From: Bacteroidetes bacterium RIFCSPLOWO2_12_FULL_37_12
GTDB taxonomy: Bacteria > Bacteroidota > Bacteroidia > 2-12-FULL-37-12
Reading direction: 5' to 3'
Length of the DNA stretch: 64,000 bases
Assembly: GCA_001769655.1 (NCBI GenBank)
Contig: MEPC01000029.1
Location: 22,186 to 86,185, forward strand
Every line of letters begins with the position of its first letter. Position 1 is the first letter of the stretch. The translations under genes were made by a program, and so were the position numbers. The notes below the pieces were generated by a model that was not told where the DNA came from, ran no database searches, and worked only from the letters and a program-made list of their open reading frames with translations. This document shows, piece after piece, positions 15,524 to 25,090 of the stretch.

Positions 15524-17104
15524 ATGTCAGGCGGAAAAGAAACTCTTAGGCAAAAAATGATCGGGATGATGTATCTCGTTCTTACAGCCCTCCTTGCCTT
15601 GCAGGTAAGCACAAACATACTGGACAAATTTGAAAGTATTGATAAAAGTTTATCAGAGTCAGCTTTGGCAAGAAAGACCCAAAACGAAAAACAGCTCGCA
15701 GTCATCACTTCAGTTGTTAATAAAGACAGAAGAAAACAGGCATTTGCAGTATTAGATATGGCAAATAAGGTGCGTAGTGACGCAAAAAAACTTTGCGAAA
15801 GAATTGAAGAAATTAAGGAAAAGGCAATTAAAGCTTCCGGTGGCAGGGAAGGTGGTAAAATTGTTAATACAAAAGATGAAATGGAATCCCTTGCCATTAT
15901 CATGGGACCGGGTGAATCTAAAAAAGGTGAAGCATATTCTCTCCAGAAAGAGCTGAATGAATATGCTAAAAAAATGTCAACATACATCCCAAAAGTTAAA
16001 TTTGAACCCATGGCTGTTGACTCAAGGGATGAAGGGGGTAATAAAGCCGACTGGGTGTTCAATAACTTCAACGCGGCACCTATAGTCGCTTCTCTTTGTA
16101 TTTTTTCGAAATTGCAAAACGATGTACTCAATATGGAAGGAACAGTTCTTATTCAATTAGCCAGTTTAATTGGCGCCGGTGATATTTCTTTTGACCAGGT
16201 AAAAGCTCAGGTGACTCCTGAACAATCCATTCTTGCCGCCGGTACAAAATATAAAGCACGTCTTTTTATTGCCGCATCTTCTTCCTCTATTAAACCAACC
16301 ATGAAATTAAATGGCTCACCCATAAACGTTGATGCAGAAGGTTATGGACAAATTGAGTTTACGGCTCAGGGTGGAACTTATGATAAAGACGGAAAAATTG
16401 AGAAATCATGGACAGGGAGCATTTCTATTCCCAAAAAGGAAGGGGGGGACACGGTTTACGCAGTAACTCAAAAATATACAGTCGTTAAACCGGTTATTCA
16501 AATTCAATCGGCTTCTGTATCAGCTCTTTATCTGAATTGTGGAAATAAATTGAGCGTACAGGTTCCCGCACTTGGCGACACGTATTCCCCTTCATTCTCA
16601 GTAACCGGCGGAGATGCTATTCCCGGTCAAAAAACAGGAGAGGTTACCATTGTACCCACTTCAGCACTCGTAAAACTAGATGTAAAAAGCAGTGGAAATT
16701 ACATTGGAACTGAAGAATTTAAAGTACGTGGGATCCCACTTCCCACAATCAGTGTACTTTGTGGAGGTAGCAGACCTTGTAATGAAAAAGAAGGAGAAAA
16801 AGATTGCCCAAGATCGTTGGTAATTAAAGCAATTCCTGATGAAAGTTTTAAAAACTTCTTACCGGAAGATGCACGATATAAAGTATCGGATTATAATATT
16901 ACTCTCGCGAGAGGTAAAAGACCTGTGGCAGGTCCTATTAACTTTGAATCAGACAATGCAAATTTAACCCAGCTTGCAAGCCAGGCACGTTCAGGTGACC
17001 GGCTAATTGTAGAAATAAAAGGGGTAACCCGTAGAAATTTTAGAAACGTAAATGATAAAGTAAACATGGGTTCTTTAATTTATAAAAACATACCCATACA
17101 ATAA
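15524..17104 (+). CDS. gldM: GldM/PorM, T9SS periplasm-spanning motor shaft
   Basis: The protein has 526 residues, the family's usual length. It opens SGGKETLRQKMIGMMYLVL, with the single transmembrane helix at about 12-33. A helical D1 domain follows (residues 40-210), then several immunoglobulin-like beta domains with GNKLSVQVPALGDTYSP and VRGIPLPTISVLCGG near the C-terminus. GldM dimers couple the GldL motor in the inner membrane to the GldK/GldN ring at the outer membrane. Reading frame and spacing fit the gldKLMN operon. Confidence 0.95.
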   Translation: MSGGKETLRQKMIGMMYLVLTALLALQVSTNILDKFESIDKSLSESALARKTQNEKQLAVITSVVNKDRRKQAFAVLDMANKVRSDAKKLCERIEEIKEKAIKASGGREGGKIVNTKDEMESLAIIMGPGESKKGEAYSLQKELNEYAKKMSTYIPKVKFEPMAVDSRDEGGNKADWVFNNFNAAPIVASLCIFSKLQNDVLNMEGTVLIQLASLIGAGDISFDQVKAQVTPEQSILAAGTKYKARLFIAASSSSIKPTMKLNGSPINVDAEGYGQIEFTAQGGTYDKDGKIEKSWTGSISIPKKEGGDTVYAVTQKYTVVKPVIQIQSASVSALYLNCGNKLSVQVPALGDTYSPSFSVTGGDAIPGQKTGEVTIVPTSALVKLDVKSSGNYIGTEEFKVRGIPLPTISVLCGGSRPCNEKEGEKDCPRSLVIKAIPDESFKNFLPEDARYKVSDYNITLARGKRPVAGPINFESDNANLTQLASQARSGDRLIVEIKGVTRRNFRNVNDKVNMGSLIYKNIPIQ

Positions 17105-17151
17105 AAATTCTCATACTCCGTTTTATTTGCAATACTTATTCATCCTGTAAA

Positions 17152-17952
17152 ATGAAAAACAACTTTAAAATATTTAATATCGTTTTCTTTGTAACGTTTG
17201 GTTTATTTTCCATTGATGCTTTTTCTCAACGGGAAATCAGGGTAGCTGACCAGATGTATAAGAAAAGATTATTGAGACGGTTGGACCTGCGCGAAAAAGC
17301 AAACAAGCCCATGTTTTCAGAGCAAAGATGGATTACCAAAGTCATGCTTGAGGCATTTACCTCAGGGCAATTAATTGCTTACCGGAATGATTCATTAACT
17401 TCTACTCAAACTCAGGAAGAAGTGGATGCGGTTTTGTCTAAACAAATGGCTGTCGCTGAAGATACATTGGCACAACAACTATCAGATGATTCATGGGGTG
17501 ACGATTCAACCGCGGCAGAAGCCCCAACAGGTCCCGAAAAGTTTTTTCCTAAAGACCTGGATCAACTTGAATTAACGGAAGATATCATTTTTGACAAGCA
17601 ACATTCCCGTATGTATTTTAATATTTTATCCTTGACACTTATTATCCCTGCCAGTAAGAATGAGGCGGGTATTGATAAACCGGTTTGTACGTTCGATTAT
17701 AAAGAATTAGCGGCTGTTTTTGCAGATAAAGAAAAAGCCGAATGGTATAATCGCGAAAACGATGCCATGCACTTATCATTGAAAGATGCCTTTGACTTAA
17801 GATTATTCAGTTCATTTATCATTATGATCAGTAACGCTAAAGCAGAACGTCTGGTTGACAAATACGGTGGAGATGAAAGAGTTGCTATTCGCTCGGCAGA
17901 TTGGGTAAAGCAACAATTGGTTGAATACGAGCATCATCTTTGGTCGTTATAG
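17152..17952 (+). CDS. gldN: GldN/PorN, T9SS periplasmic ring protein
   Basis: The protein has 266 residues with a signal peptide ending DAFSQ. It has the family features DQMYKKRLLRRLDLREKANKPMF, MLEAFTSGQLIAYRNDSL, an acidic low-complexity middle, and near the end NAKAERLVDKYGGDERVAIRSADWVKQQLVEYEHHLWSL, split here into its recognisable parts AERLVDKYGG and ADWVKQQL. It partners GldK in the ring below the outer membrane. Its last 68 bases overlap the convergent uvrC reading frame. Confidence 0.93.
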   Translation: MKNNFKIFNIVFFVTFGLFSIDAFSQREIRVADQMYKKRLLRRLDLREKANKPMFSEQRWITKVMLEAFTSGQLIAYRNDSLTSTQTQEEVDAVLSKQMAVAEDTLAQQLSDDSWGDDSTAAEAPTGPEKFFPKDLDQLELTEDIIFDKQHSRMYFNILSLTLIIPASKNEAGIDKPVCTFDYKELAAVFADKEKAEWYNRENDAMHLSLKDAFDLRLFSSFIIMISNAKAERLVDKYGGDERVAIRSADWVKQQLVEYEHHLWSL

Positions 17953-19579
17953 TTTTTTCTATATTTTTACTTCTTGTTCTCCTGTGAAAACTTATCGCAA
18001 ACCTGTGCGCTTCGTTTCGAATTTGCTGAATTAACTTTAAGGAAGGACTTCTTTTATCTATATGAACAGGAGTAGAGTCACCCGGAAAATAAATTTCTTC
18101 TAATTTTTTTGCAATACCGATAACCTGAAATTTGCCATAAAGGTTCATCTCTTTCAACGCTTCCACTGTTGCACTCAATTGTCCTTTACCCCCGTCAATA
18201 ATTAATAAATTGGGTAACGGTTTATTTTCGTTTGTCAATCTTTTGTACCTGCGTGTCACAATTTCTTTCATGCTTGCGAAATCATCAATGCCCGTTACAC
18301 TCTTTATGTGGAATTTTCTATAATCTGACTTACTTGGTTTTCCTTTGCGGAAACATACCAACGCCGCCACCGGAAAAGCACCTTGAAAATTTGAATTGTC
18401 TATACATTCAATATATTCCGGAATATCGCTCAAATTCAAATCTGTTTTCAATCGTTCCAGCGTTTTCGATTTTTTATATTTATTTTTAAGGGTTTGTTTT
18501 TGATTCAAATAATCTTTCTTATAATACAATAAGTTTCTATACGCAAGCTGAAGGAGTTTTTTCTTATCGCCTTTTGCAGGAATAGTAATTGGAATGGGAC
18601 TGTCAGGAAGAAATACTTTAACCGGTAAAATGATTTCATCTGGTCTGCTCTGATATTCATCTGTGATTTTGGCAATCGCTAATTCCAAAACCTCTGAATC
18701 ATGCTCTTCCAACTTTTTCTTAAACTCAAACACACGGGAGATAACCACACACCCGCTTACTACCCGTAAGTAGGAAATGAAGGCAATGTTTTTTTCCGAT
18801 TGAATGGAGTAAACATCTAAATTATTCAGGTTGGAATTGACTACGGTTGACTTACTTCTGTAATTACTCAATGACTCTAATTTATTCTTTAGTATTTCGG
18901 CTTTCTCAAATTCCATCTTTTCTACAGACAATTTTATTAACGATTTTAAATATTCCATTACTTGACTCAAATGACCTTTCAGTATATTTTCTACTTGCGA
19001 AATGGAATTAGTGTAGTCAGTTTCTCTCTGTAAACCTTCACAAGGTCCCAGACAATTGCCTAAATGATATTCGAGACAAACTTTAAATTTTTTATTTTTT
19101 ATATTTTTTTCTGTTAAATTCAGCGTGCAGTTTCTCAATGGAAATAATGTTTTGATTAATTCATTTAACGTATGCATAAGAGAAATATTCGGATACGGTC
19201 CATAATACGCAGATCCATTTTTTATTACTTTCCGCACTGGTAATACTCTTGGAAAACGCTCATTTGTGACACACAAAAAGGGATAGCTTTTGCCATCTTT
19301 CAATGCAGAATTGTATTTTGGCTGATGTTTTTTTATCAGGTTGTTTTCAAGCAAAAGTGCATCGTATTCCGAATCAACAACGGTATATTCAATGCGCTGA
19401 ATCTGTGCAACCAAGTAACGGATTTTCCCAATCTGATTTTTTTCATTCATAAAATAAGATGATACTCTTTTTTTAAGATTTTTTGCTTTCCCTACATACA
19501 GCAGAATATCATTCTTATCAAAAAATTTATAAATACCCGGCTCTTCCGGTAGTTGGCGAGCGGTTTCTTTTATGTTCAT
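17885..19579 (-). CDS. uvrC: UvrABC system protein C, lacking the C-terminal HhH domain
   Basis: The protein has 564 residues from the ATG at 19579 (MNIKETARQLPEEPGIYKF); an upstream ATG at 19624 adds 15 non-conserved residues. The GIY-YIG nuclease domain is at about 15-95 (GIYKF, LYVGKAKNLKKRVSSYF). It is followed by a cysteine region (CLEYHLGNCLGPC), a UvrB-binding segment (MEFEKAEILKNKLESL), and the RNase H-like 5' nuclease with CIDNSNFQGAFPV and IIDGGKGQL. After RNEAHRFAISFHRRTRSK the usual double helix-hairpin-helix domain is missing. Instead about 20 unrelated residues run antisense into gldN. It makes the dual incisions of nucleotide excision repair. The full-length family is about 600 residues. 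Confidence 0.92.
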   Translation of the reverse strand: MNIKETARQLPEEPGIYKFFDKNDILLYVGKAKNLKKRVSSYFMNEKNQIGKIRYLVAQIQRIEYTVVDSEYDALLLENNLIKKHQPKYNSALKDGKSYPFLCVTNERFPRVLPVRKVIKNGSAYYGPYPNISLMHTLNELIKTLFPLRNCTLNLTEKNIKNKKFKVCLEYHLGNCLGPCEGLQRETDYTNSISQVENILKGHLSQVMEYLKSLIKLSVEKMEFEKAEILKNKLESLSNYRSKSTVVNSNLNNLDVYSIQSEKNIAFISYLRVVSGCVVISRVFEFKKKLEEHDSEVLELAIAKITDEYQSRPDEIILPVKVFLPDSPIPITIPAKGDKKKLLQLAYRNLLYYKKDYLNQKQTLKNKYKKSKTLERLKTDLNLSDIPEYIECIDNSNFQGAFPVAALVCFRKGKPSKSDYRKFHIKSVTGIDDFASMKEIVTRRYKRLTNENKPLPNLLIIDGGKGQLSATVEALKEMNLYGKFQVIGIAKKLEEIYFPGDSTPVHIDKRSPSLKLIQQIRNEAHRFAISFHRRTRSKNIEKTITTKDDARIQPIVALPNLPSE

Positions 19580-19682
19580 GATTATAAGAAAATTTGTGTA
19601 AAATAATTTTATTTTTCTTTTCACATGGCTTGAAAGGACAAATAAAAATTATTAAACCAAACCAATTCGAGGTATAAGAAAA

Positions 19683-19770
19683 ACATATAACACTAAACAC
19701 GAAATAAATAACTTCTAAGTAATCAACCCCTTTGACATTATTTATTTTTTGTTATATGTTATTAATTTTT
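19683..19770. repeat. AT-rich palindromic repeat, copy B
   Basis: ACATATAACACTAA near 19684 and TTTTTGTTATATGTTATT near 19745-19762 form loose inverted arms. The right arm nearly matches copy A at 8896-9003. It fills the gap between uvrC and the PBP1A gene. Confidence 0.5.
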
Positions 19771-19822
19771 TAGAAAACCTGATTAATTTTTATATACTCA
19801 TTCACCATTTTTACCACCCCCC

Positions 19823-22141
19823 TCACTCCCTTTCCTCCGAATAATTATACTGCGAGGGATAGTACTTTTTCTTGTCATTTAGCACAGAATCAGCGCCATC
19901 ATTTTTACGATGACAGTTAAACTCGGATGGAAGTGGTTTTAACGGTTTTGTAAATGTATCCTCTTCTTTTATTCCTAAGGTAGTGTCCGCTAAAATTTTC
20001 TTCATAAATAATGCCCACATAGGCATGGCTAAACGGGCGCCCTGACCATAAGCCATTGATCTGAAGTGAATGAACTTATCTTCACCGCCCACCCAACAGC
20101 CAGCCACCAGATGTGGAGTAATTCCTACAAACCATGCATCAGAATAGTTTTGCGTAGTTCCTGTTTTAGCCGCTATTTCTCCTCTGAATTTGTATCGCCC
20201 CCTCAATGCGATGGCAGTTCCGTTTTTTTCTTCCGTTGCTCCTTTCATCATATAGAGCATGGTATAAGCCGTTTCTTCTCCAAATGCCTCCACAGTTTTT
20301 GGGATAAATTCCTGTAAAATATTTCCATTTTTATCTTCAATACGGGTGATCAGCAAGGGTTGTGTCCATACGCCATGATTTACAAAAGTGCCATAAGCAC
20401 TCACAATTTCATAAACAGAAACATCGGAAGTTCCGAGACAAAGTGAAGGAGTCGGATCTAAAAATCCTTCCACCCCCATCCTGCGAGCATAGTTAATAAC
20501 CATGTTAGGTCCGAATTGTTTTATAACCCATGCTGTTACGGAGTTAATTGAACGGGCAAGACCTTGGCGTAACGTTAACATCTCACCGGTATATTTACCA
20601 TCTGAATTTCTGGGAATCCATCTTTTTCCATCTGCCAGTTCTACTGTGACCGGTACATCGGGCACTTTAAAACACGGTGAATACCCATTATCTATTGCCG
20701 CAGTATATACAAATGGTTTAAAAAGTGATCCGGGTTGACGTTTTCCCTGCTTTACATGGTCGTATTTAAAATACTTATGATTGATGCCACCGACCCATGC
20801 TTTGATATGTCCCATTTCAGGATCCATAGCCATAAAACCGGTTCGTAAAAAATATTTATAATAAATCAACGAATCCCGTGGAGAGAAAAAAGTGTCACGT
20901 TCACCATTCCATGAAAAAATTCTCATTTTAATTTTTTTATTCAGATAGAATTTAATGGAATCTTTATTTGTTCCAAATTGATTTAACAATTGCTTGTACC
21001 TTGGAGTTTTTTTCAAAGCAACCTCGACGAAGTTTTTTATTTCCCGGTAGTTTTCATCAATCCATGGTTTTCTTCCTTTCCAATGAGTATAAAAAATTTT
21101 CTGATAAGTTGCCATGTGTTCCGATACTGCTTCTTCGGCATATTGCTGAATTTTTGAGTTTATAGTAGTGTAAATCTTCAACCCACTGTTAAACAAATCG
21201 TATCCGTGGCTGGCACACCAGCGTTGAAGTTCTTTTTTGACTTCTTCACGAAAATACGGAGCAAGTCCAGTATTCTGATTTTCCACATTATAATCCAATA
21301 AAATAGGAATTTTAACAAGCGAGTCATACGTTTTCTTATCTAAGTATTTGTATTTATACATCTGATGTAATACGACATTTCTTCTGCGTAATGATTTATC
21401 GGGATTAAGAACAGGGGAATAGAGAGTAGGAGCTTTTAAAATTCCAACCAATAATGCCGCTTCTTCAATCGTTAATTCTTCAGATGCTTTATTAAAAAAG
21501 GTTAATGCTCCGGTTTTTAATCCGAATGCATTGCTCCCGAATTCTACAGTGTTAAGATACATCATCAGAATTTCGTTTTTGGTATAGGAGCGTTCAATCC
21601 GTATGGCAGTAATCCATTCTTTTATTTTGATTATGATTTTATTTAACACTGGAATATTACTGAAAAGTCCTTCGTATTCATCGGAACGGGTTTTAAATAA
21701 ATTTTTAGCCGTTTGCTGAGATAAGGTACTGGAACCTCTCAAGTCCCCTTTTAATAAATATGGAATGATGGCGAGAAGCCCTTTTAAATCAATGCCACTG
21801 TGCTTAAAAAATCTGACATCTTCAGTGGCATACAATGCCTTTAAAACATTGGGGGAAATTTCTTCAAAGTTCACCGTGGTTCGGTTCTCACGAAAATACT
21901 TTCCAAGCAGTTGCCTGTCGGATGAATATAATTCGGATGCCAGATTAGAACGGGGATTTTCAAGCAAATCAAAAGAAGGAATTTCTCCAAAGAAGTTCAG
22001 TAGATTAAATTGCACGGAAACGATAAGCAGAAAAAGAAACAGGTAGCTGGATGCAAAAAATAACCAAAGAAAAAGAGCCGCTTTTCCAGGGGTTTTTATA
22101 AGTGATTTTATTTTATGCTTTACCAATGGCGTAAATTTCAA
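19823..22141 (-). CDS. mrcA: Penicillin-binding protein 1A, bifunctional transglycosylase/transpeptidase
   Basis: The protein has 772 residues. A short cytoplasmic part and one helix at about 22-46 anchor it in the inner membrane. The GT51 domain has TEDVRFFKHSG (catalytic Glu 107) and GSSTLSQQTAKN near 137-146. The transpeptidase domain has SLFK with Ser 472 and Lys 475, SIN at 531-533 and KTGT at 659-662. It polymerises lipid II and cross-links peptide stems. The tail (after about 715) is charged and short. It is followed on the same strand by uvrC and preceded by dxs, with short gaps. Confidence 0.95.
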   Translation of the reverse strand: MKFTPLVKHKIKSLIKTPGKAALFLWLFFASSYLFLFLLIVSVQFNLLNFFGEIPSFDLLENPRSNLASELYSSDRQLLGKYFRENRTTVNFEEISPNVLKALYATEDVRFFKHSGIDLKGLLAIIPYLLKGDLRGSSTLSQQTAKNLFKTRSDEYEGLFSNIPVLNKIIIKIKEWITAIRIERSYTKNEILMMYLNTVEFGSNAFGLKTGALTFFNKASEELTIEEAALLVGILKAPTLYSPVLNPDKSLRRRNVVLHQMYKYKYLDKKTYDSLVKIPILLDYNVENQNTGLAPYFREEVKKELQRWCASHGYDLFNSGLKIYTTINSKIQQYAEEAVSEHMATYQKIFYTHWKGRKPWIDENYREIKNFVEVALKKTPRYKQLLNQFGTNKDSIKFYLNKKIKMRIFSWNGERDTFFSPRDSLIYYKYFLRTGFMAMDPEMGHIKAWVGGINHKYFKYDHVKQGKRQPGSLFKPFVYTAAIDNGYSPCFKVPDVPVTVELADGKRWIPRNSDGKYTGEMLTLRQGLARSINSVTAWVIKQFGPNMVINYARRMGVEGFLDPTPSLCLGTSDVSVYEIVSAYGTFVNHGVWTQPLLITRIEDKNGNILQEFIPKTVEAFGEETAYTMLYMMKGATEEKNGTAIALRGRYKFRGEIAAKTGTTQNYSDAWFVGITPHLVAGCWVGGEDKFIHFRSMAYGQGARLAMPMWALFMKKILADTTLGIKEEDTFTKPLKPLPSEFNCHRKNDGADSVLNDKKKYYPSQYNYSEERE

Positions 22142-22186
22142 AAGAAGTATTGATAAAGAATGTTATCACTTTCCACTTATCACTTT

Positions 22187-24124
22187 TCAGATTAAAACAT
22201 TAATTCTCACTTCGACAATTTTTCTTGCGGCACTTTCTATATCAACTACATTATACCCACATTCAGAATACAATTCAGATTGAGTGCCATGCTCCACAAT
22301 TTTATCAGGAATACCAAGACGTCTGAACGTAAAACCGGAATAATTATTATCTGCCGCAAATTCAAGTATTGCCGAACCAAAACCGCCGGTAATACAACCA
22401 TCCTCTACCGAAATTATTTTTGTGAACTGTGAAAAGATTTCATGCAAAAGTTTTTCATCAAGGGGTTTTATAAAGCGCATATCGTAAAGAGCGGCAGAAA
22501 TTCCATCTATGGTCAATTTCTTACACGCATCTTTAGCCAGATTACCAATATGTCCGATGCTGATAATTGCTAAGTCCTTTCCATCCAATATTTTTCTGCC
22601 TGTTCCAATTTTTATTTCTTGGAATGGTGTCTTCCATTCCGGTATAATTCCCTGACCTCTTGGATATCGTATTGAAAAAGGAGAAGTTGGATTTAATTGA
22701 GCGGTAAACATCAGATTTCGCAACTCAGATTCATCCATAGGAGCGGAAACAATCATATTAGGAATGCACCGCAAATAAGCAATATCATAAGCGCCATGAT
22801 GTGTTGGACCATCAGCGCCTGCCAAGCCGGCTCTATCAAGGCAAAAGATTACAGGAATGTTTTGAAGGCATACATCATGAATCACCTGGTCATAAGCCCG
22901 TTGCATGAAACTGGAATAAATATTACAAAATGGAATCAAGCCCTGAGATGCCAAACCGGCTGAAAATGTCACCGCATGTTGTTCCGCAATTCCTACATCA
23001 AAAGCACGTTCCGGCATTTCTTTTATCATGATATTCATTGATGAACCGGAAGGCATTGCCGGGGTTATTCCGATTATTTTATCATTTTTTTTAGCAAGTT
23101 CAACAAGCGTATGACCGAAAACATCCTGGTATCTGGGTGGCTGGGGTTCCTGATGAATCTTCTTAAACATCTCACCGGTTATTTTATCAAACCGGTCAGT
23201 AGCATGCCACTTGGTCTGATCATCTTCCGCTGGTTTGAATCCTTTGCCTTTTACCGTCAAGCAGTGCAACAATTTTGGACCGGGGATATTTTTTAAGTCA
23301 TTAAATACTTTTACAAGATGTTTTACATCATGACCATCCACCGGACCGAAATACCTGAATTTTAATGATTCAAAAAGATTACTTTCTTTAAGCAAAAAAG
23401 TTTTTAATCCCTTTTCCATTTTCGAGGCAATATCTCTGGGATTTGGCAATTTTTTAGGATGGAACTTACCGAGCAATGTCCAAAGTTCGTCCCGGAATTT
23501 GTTAAAAGTTTTTGAAGTAGTAATATCTGTTAAATATTCTTTCATCGCTCCCACATTCGGGTCAATAGACATGCAATTATCATTCAGCACAACCAATAAA
23601 TCAGTGTTAGCAACTCCGGCGTGATTTAACCCTTCAAAAGCAAGACCTGCAGTCAATGCTCCATCACCAATCACTGCAATTACGTTTTTTGAATTATCGG
23701 CATTAAAATGCTCAGCCATTGCAACGCCCAGAGCCGCGGAAATAGAAGTTGAGGCATGTCCTACTCCAAAAGTATCATACTCACTTTCTGATCGTTTAGG
23801 AAATCCTGAAATTCCTTTATAAATACGGTTAGTATGGAAACGGTTTCTTCGCCCTGTGATTATCTTATGTCCGTATGCCTGATGACCTACATCCCAGATA
23901 AGTTTATCCTTTGGGGTATTAAAAGCATAATGCAGCGCCACCGTTAACTCGACAACGCCCAAACTGGCTCCAAAATGCCCTCCATAAACCGATACTACGT
24001 CTATGATATATTGACGTAATTCACGGCAAACCTCTTCCAACTCTTCGGTGGTTAATTTCCTTAAGTCATCAGGAGTATTTATGGCAGACAATAAAGGTCC
24101 GGCGTTTATCAAAGGTGGTTCCAA
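22187..24124 (-). CDS. dxs: 1-deoxy-D-xylulose-5-phosphate synthase
   Basis: The protein has 645 residues, the normal length. The thiamine-diphosphate domain has WDVGHQAYGHKIITGR, the GDGALTAG motif at 153-160 and LVVLNDNCMSIDPNVGAM. RYFGPVDGHDV precedes the second half. The pyrimidine domain has VGIAEQHAVTFSAGLA with the catalytic Glu, and DRAGLAGADGPTHHGAYD. The C-terminal transketolase domain ends around VEHGTQSELYSECGY. The enzyme makes DXP from pyruvate and glyceraldehyde 3-phosphate for the MEP isoprenoid pathway and for thiamine and pyridoxal. It is divergent from scpA, with a promoter-like TACATTTG on the minus strand at 24145-24152. Confidence 0.97.
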   Translation of the reverse strand: MEPPLINAGPLLSAINTPDDLRKLTTEELEEVCRELRQYIIDVVSVYGGHFGASLGVVELTVALHYAFNTPKDKLIWDVGHQAYGHKIITGRRNRFHTNRIYKGISGFPKRSESEYDTFGVGHASTSISAALGVAMAEHFNADNSKNVIAVIGDGALTAGLAFEGLNHAGVANTDLLVVLNDNCMSIDPNVGAMKEYLTDITTSKTFNKFRDELWTLLGKFHPKKLPNPRDIASKMEKGLKTFLLKESNLFESLKFRYFGPVDGHDVKHLVKVFNDLKNIPGPKLLHCLTVKGKGFKPAEDDQTKWHATDRFDKITGEMFKKIHQEPQPPRYQDVFGHTLVELAKKNDKIIGITPAMPSGSSMNIMIKEMPERAFDVGIAEQHAVTFSAGLASQGLIPFCNIYSSFMQRAYDQVIHDVCLQNIPVIFCLDRAGLAGADGPTHHGAYDIAYLRCIPNMIVSAPMDESELRNLMFTAQLNPTSPFSIRYPRGQGIIPEWKTPFQEIKIGTGRKILDGKDLAIISIGHIGNLAKDACKKLTIDGISAALYDMRFIKPLDEKLLHEIFSQFTKIISVEDGCITGGFGSAILEFAADNNYSGFTFRRLGIPDKIVEHGTQSELYSECGYNVVDIESAARKIVEVRINVLI

Positions 24125-24144
24125 ACAGAAAAGATAATAAGAAG

Positions 24145-24152
24145 CAAATGTA
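24145..24152 (-). promoter_or_regulatory. -7 element for dxs
   Basis: TACATTTG on the minus strand, 20 bases before the dxs ATG, matches TAnnTTTG. A TTG sits 17 bases further upstream. Confidence 0.5.
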
Positions 24153-24220
24153 CAAAAAAATTAAATTATCAACGGAATAAGCTAACTTTACAACCCTAAA
24201 CAACACCTGAAAATCCATAC

Positions 24221-25033
24221 ATGGAAAAAGAATTTGCCATAAAGCTCCCCTTTTTCGAAGGTCCCTTCGACTTATTGTTATTTTTCATTGAAAGGGATGA
24301 ACTTGATATCCACAATATTCCTATCTCTCAAATAACCTCCGAATTTCTGGAATACCTGAAGACCATTGAGAAAATGAATCTCGAAGTAGCCAGCGAATTT
24401 ATTCTTGTGGCATCTACCCTTATGCATATTAAAGCAAAAATGTTATTGCCAAAACCGGAATTGGATGCCGCAGGAAATGAAATTGATCCGCGTGAAGAAT
24501 TGGTGAAACGCTTATTGGAGTACAAACAATTCAAAGAAGTCAGTGAGCACATTAAACAATTAGAAGCCACACGAATGCAAATGTTACCCAGAGGGAATGT
24601 GATGACAGAAATTAAAAATTACGAAAGAGCCAGTCATATAGAAGAGGATCTGGAAGAAGTGGATTTGTATAAAATAATGAAAGTTTTTACCCGCATTATG
24701 GCGCGTTTTGATGAACGTAATTTAATGGTTGTTCATAATGTTGAACCCTTTCCATATACATTAGAAGAACAAAAAATAAAGGTCAAAAATTGGATTTCTT
24801 CCTCGACACAACCGCTGTCTTTTATAGATGTGATGATGAAATGCAAGGAAAAAGTAGAACTCATTTTCAGTTTTATTGCCATCTTAGAACTTCTTCAGGA
24901 TCATTTAGTGGAAATTCAGATTGGGGAAGGATTTAATAATTTTTGGGTGACACCAGTCAATGTTGTTTTATCATCAGATACACAGTTGCCCGGTAACGAT
25001 TTACTAAACAAACACGATTCTGAAAACAAATAA
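24221..25033 (+). CDS. scpA: Segregation and condensation protein A
   Basis: The protein has 270 residues. The N-terminal part shows the ScpA kleisin hallmarks FEGPFDLLLFFIERDELDI (near 12-30), IHNIPISQIT, EFLEYL and EFILVASTLMHIKAKMLLP. The middle is helical and the end has a winged-helix-like portion (FIDVMMKCKEKVELIFSFIA, LELLQDHLVEI) that binds SMC heads. ScpA bridges the SMC ATPase and ScpB in chromosome condensation. ScpB is not adjacent in this window. It is transcribed divergently from dxs. Confidence 0.93.
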   Translation: MEKEFAIKLPFFEGPFDLLLFFIERDELDIHNIPISQITSEFLEYLKTIEKMNLEVASEFILVASTLMHIKAKMLLPKPELDAAGNEIDPREELVKRLLEYKQFKEVSEHIKQLEATRMQMLPRGNVMTEIKNYERASHIEEDLEEVDLYKIMKVFTRIMARFDERNLMVVHNVEPFPYTLEEQKIKVKNWISSSTQPLSFIDVMMKCKEKVELIFSFIAILELLQDHLVEIQIGEGFNNFWVTPVNVVLSSDTQLPGNDLLNKHDSENK

Positions 25034-25090
25034 AGGGTATAAGGGTATAGGGTAAAATATTCAAAAACAAATTATAGTTTAAGGACCTTA

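Noticed and set aside
15514..16131. 205-codon minus-strand open frame opposite gldM
   Set aside because: It is a shadow of gldM; the composition (Ser/Leu-rich) follows from antisense reading.
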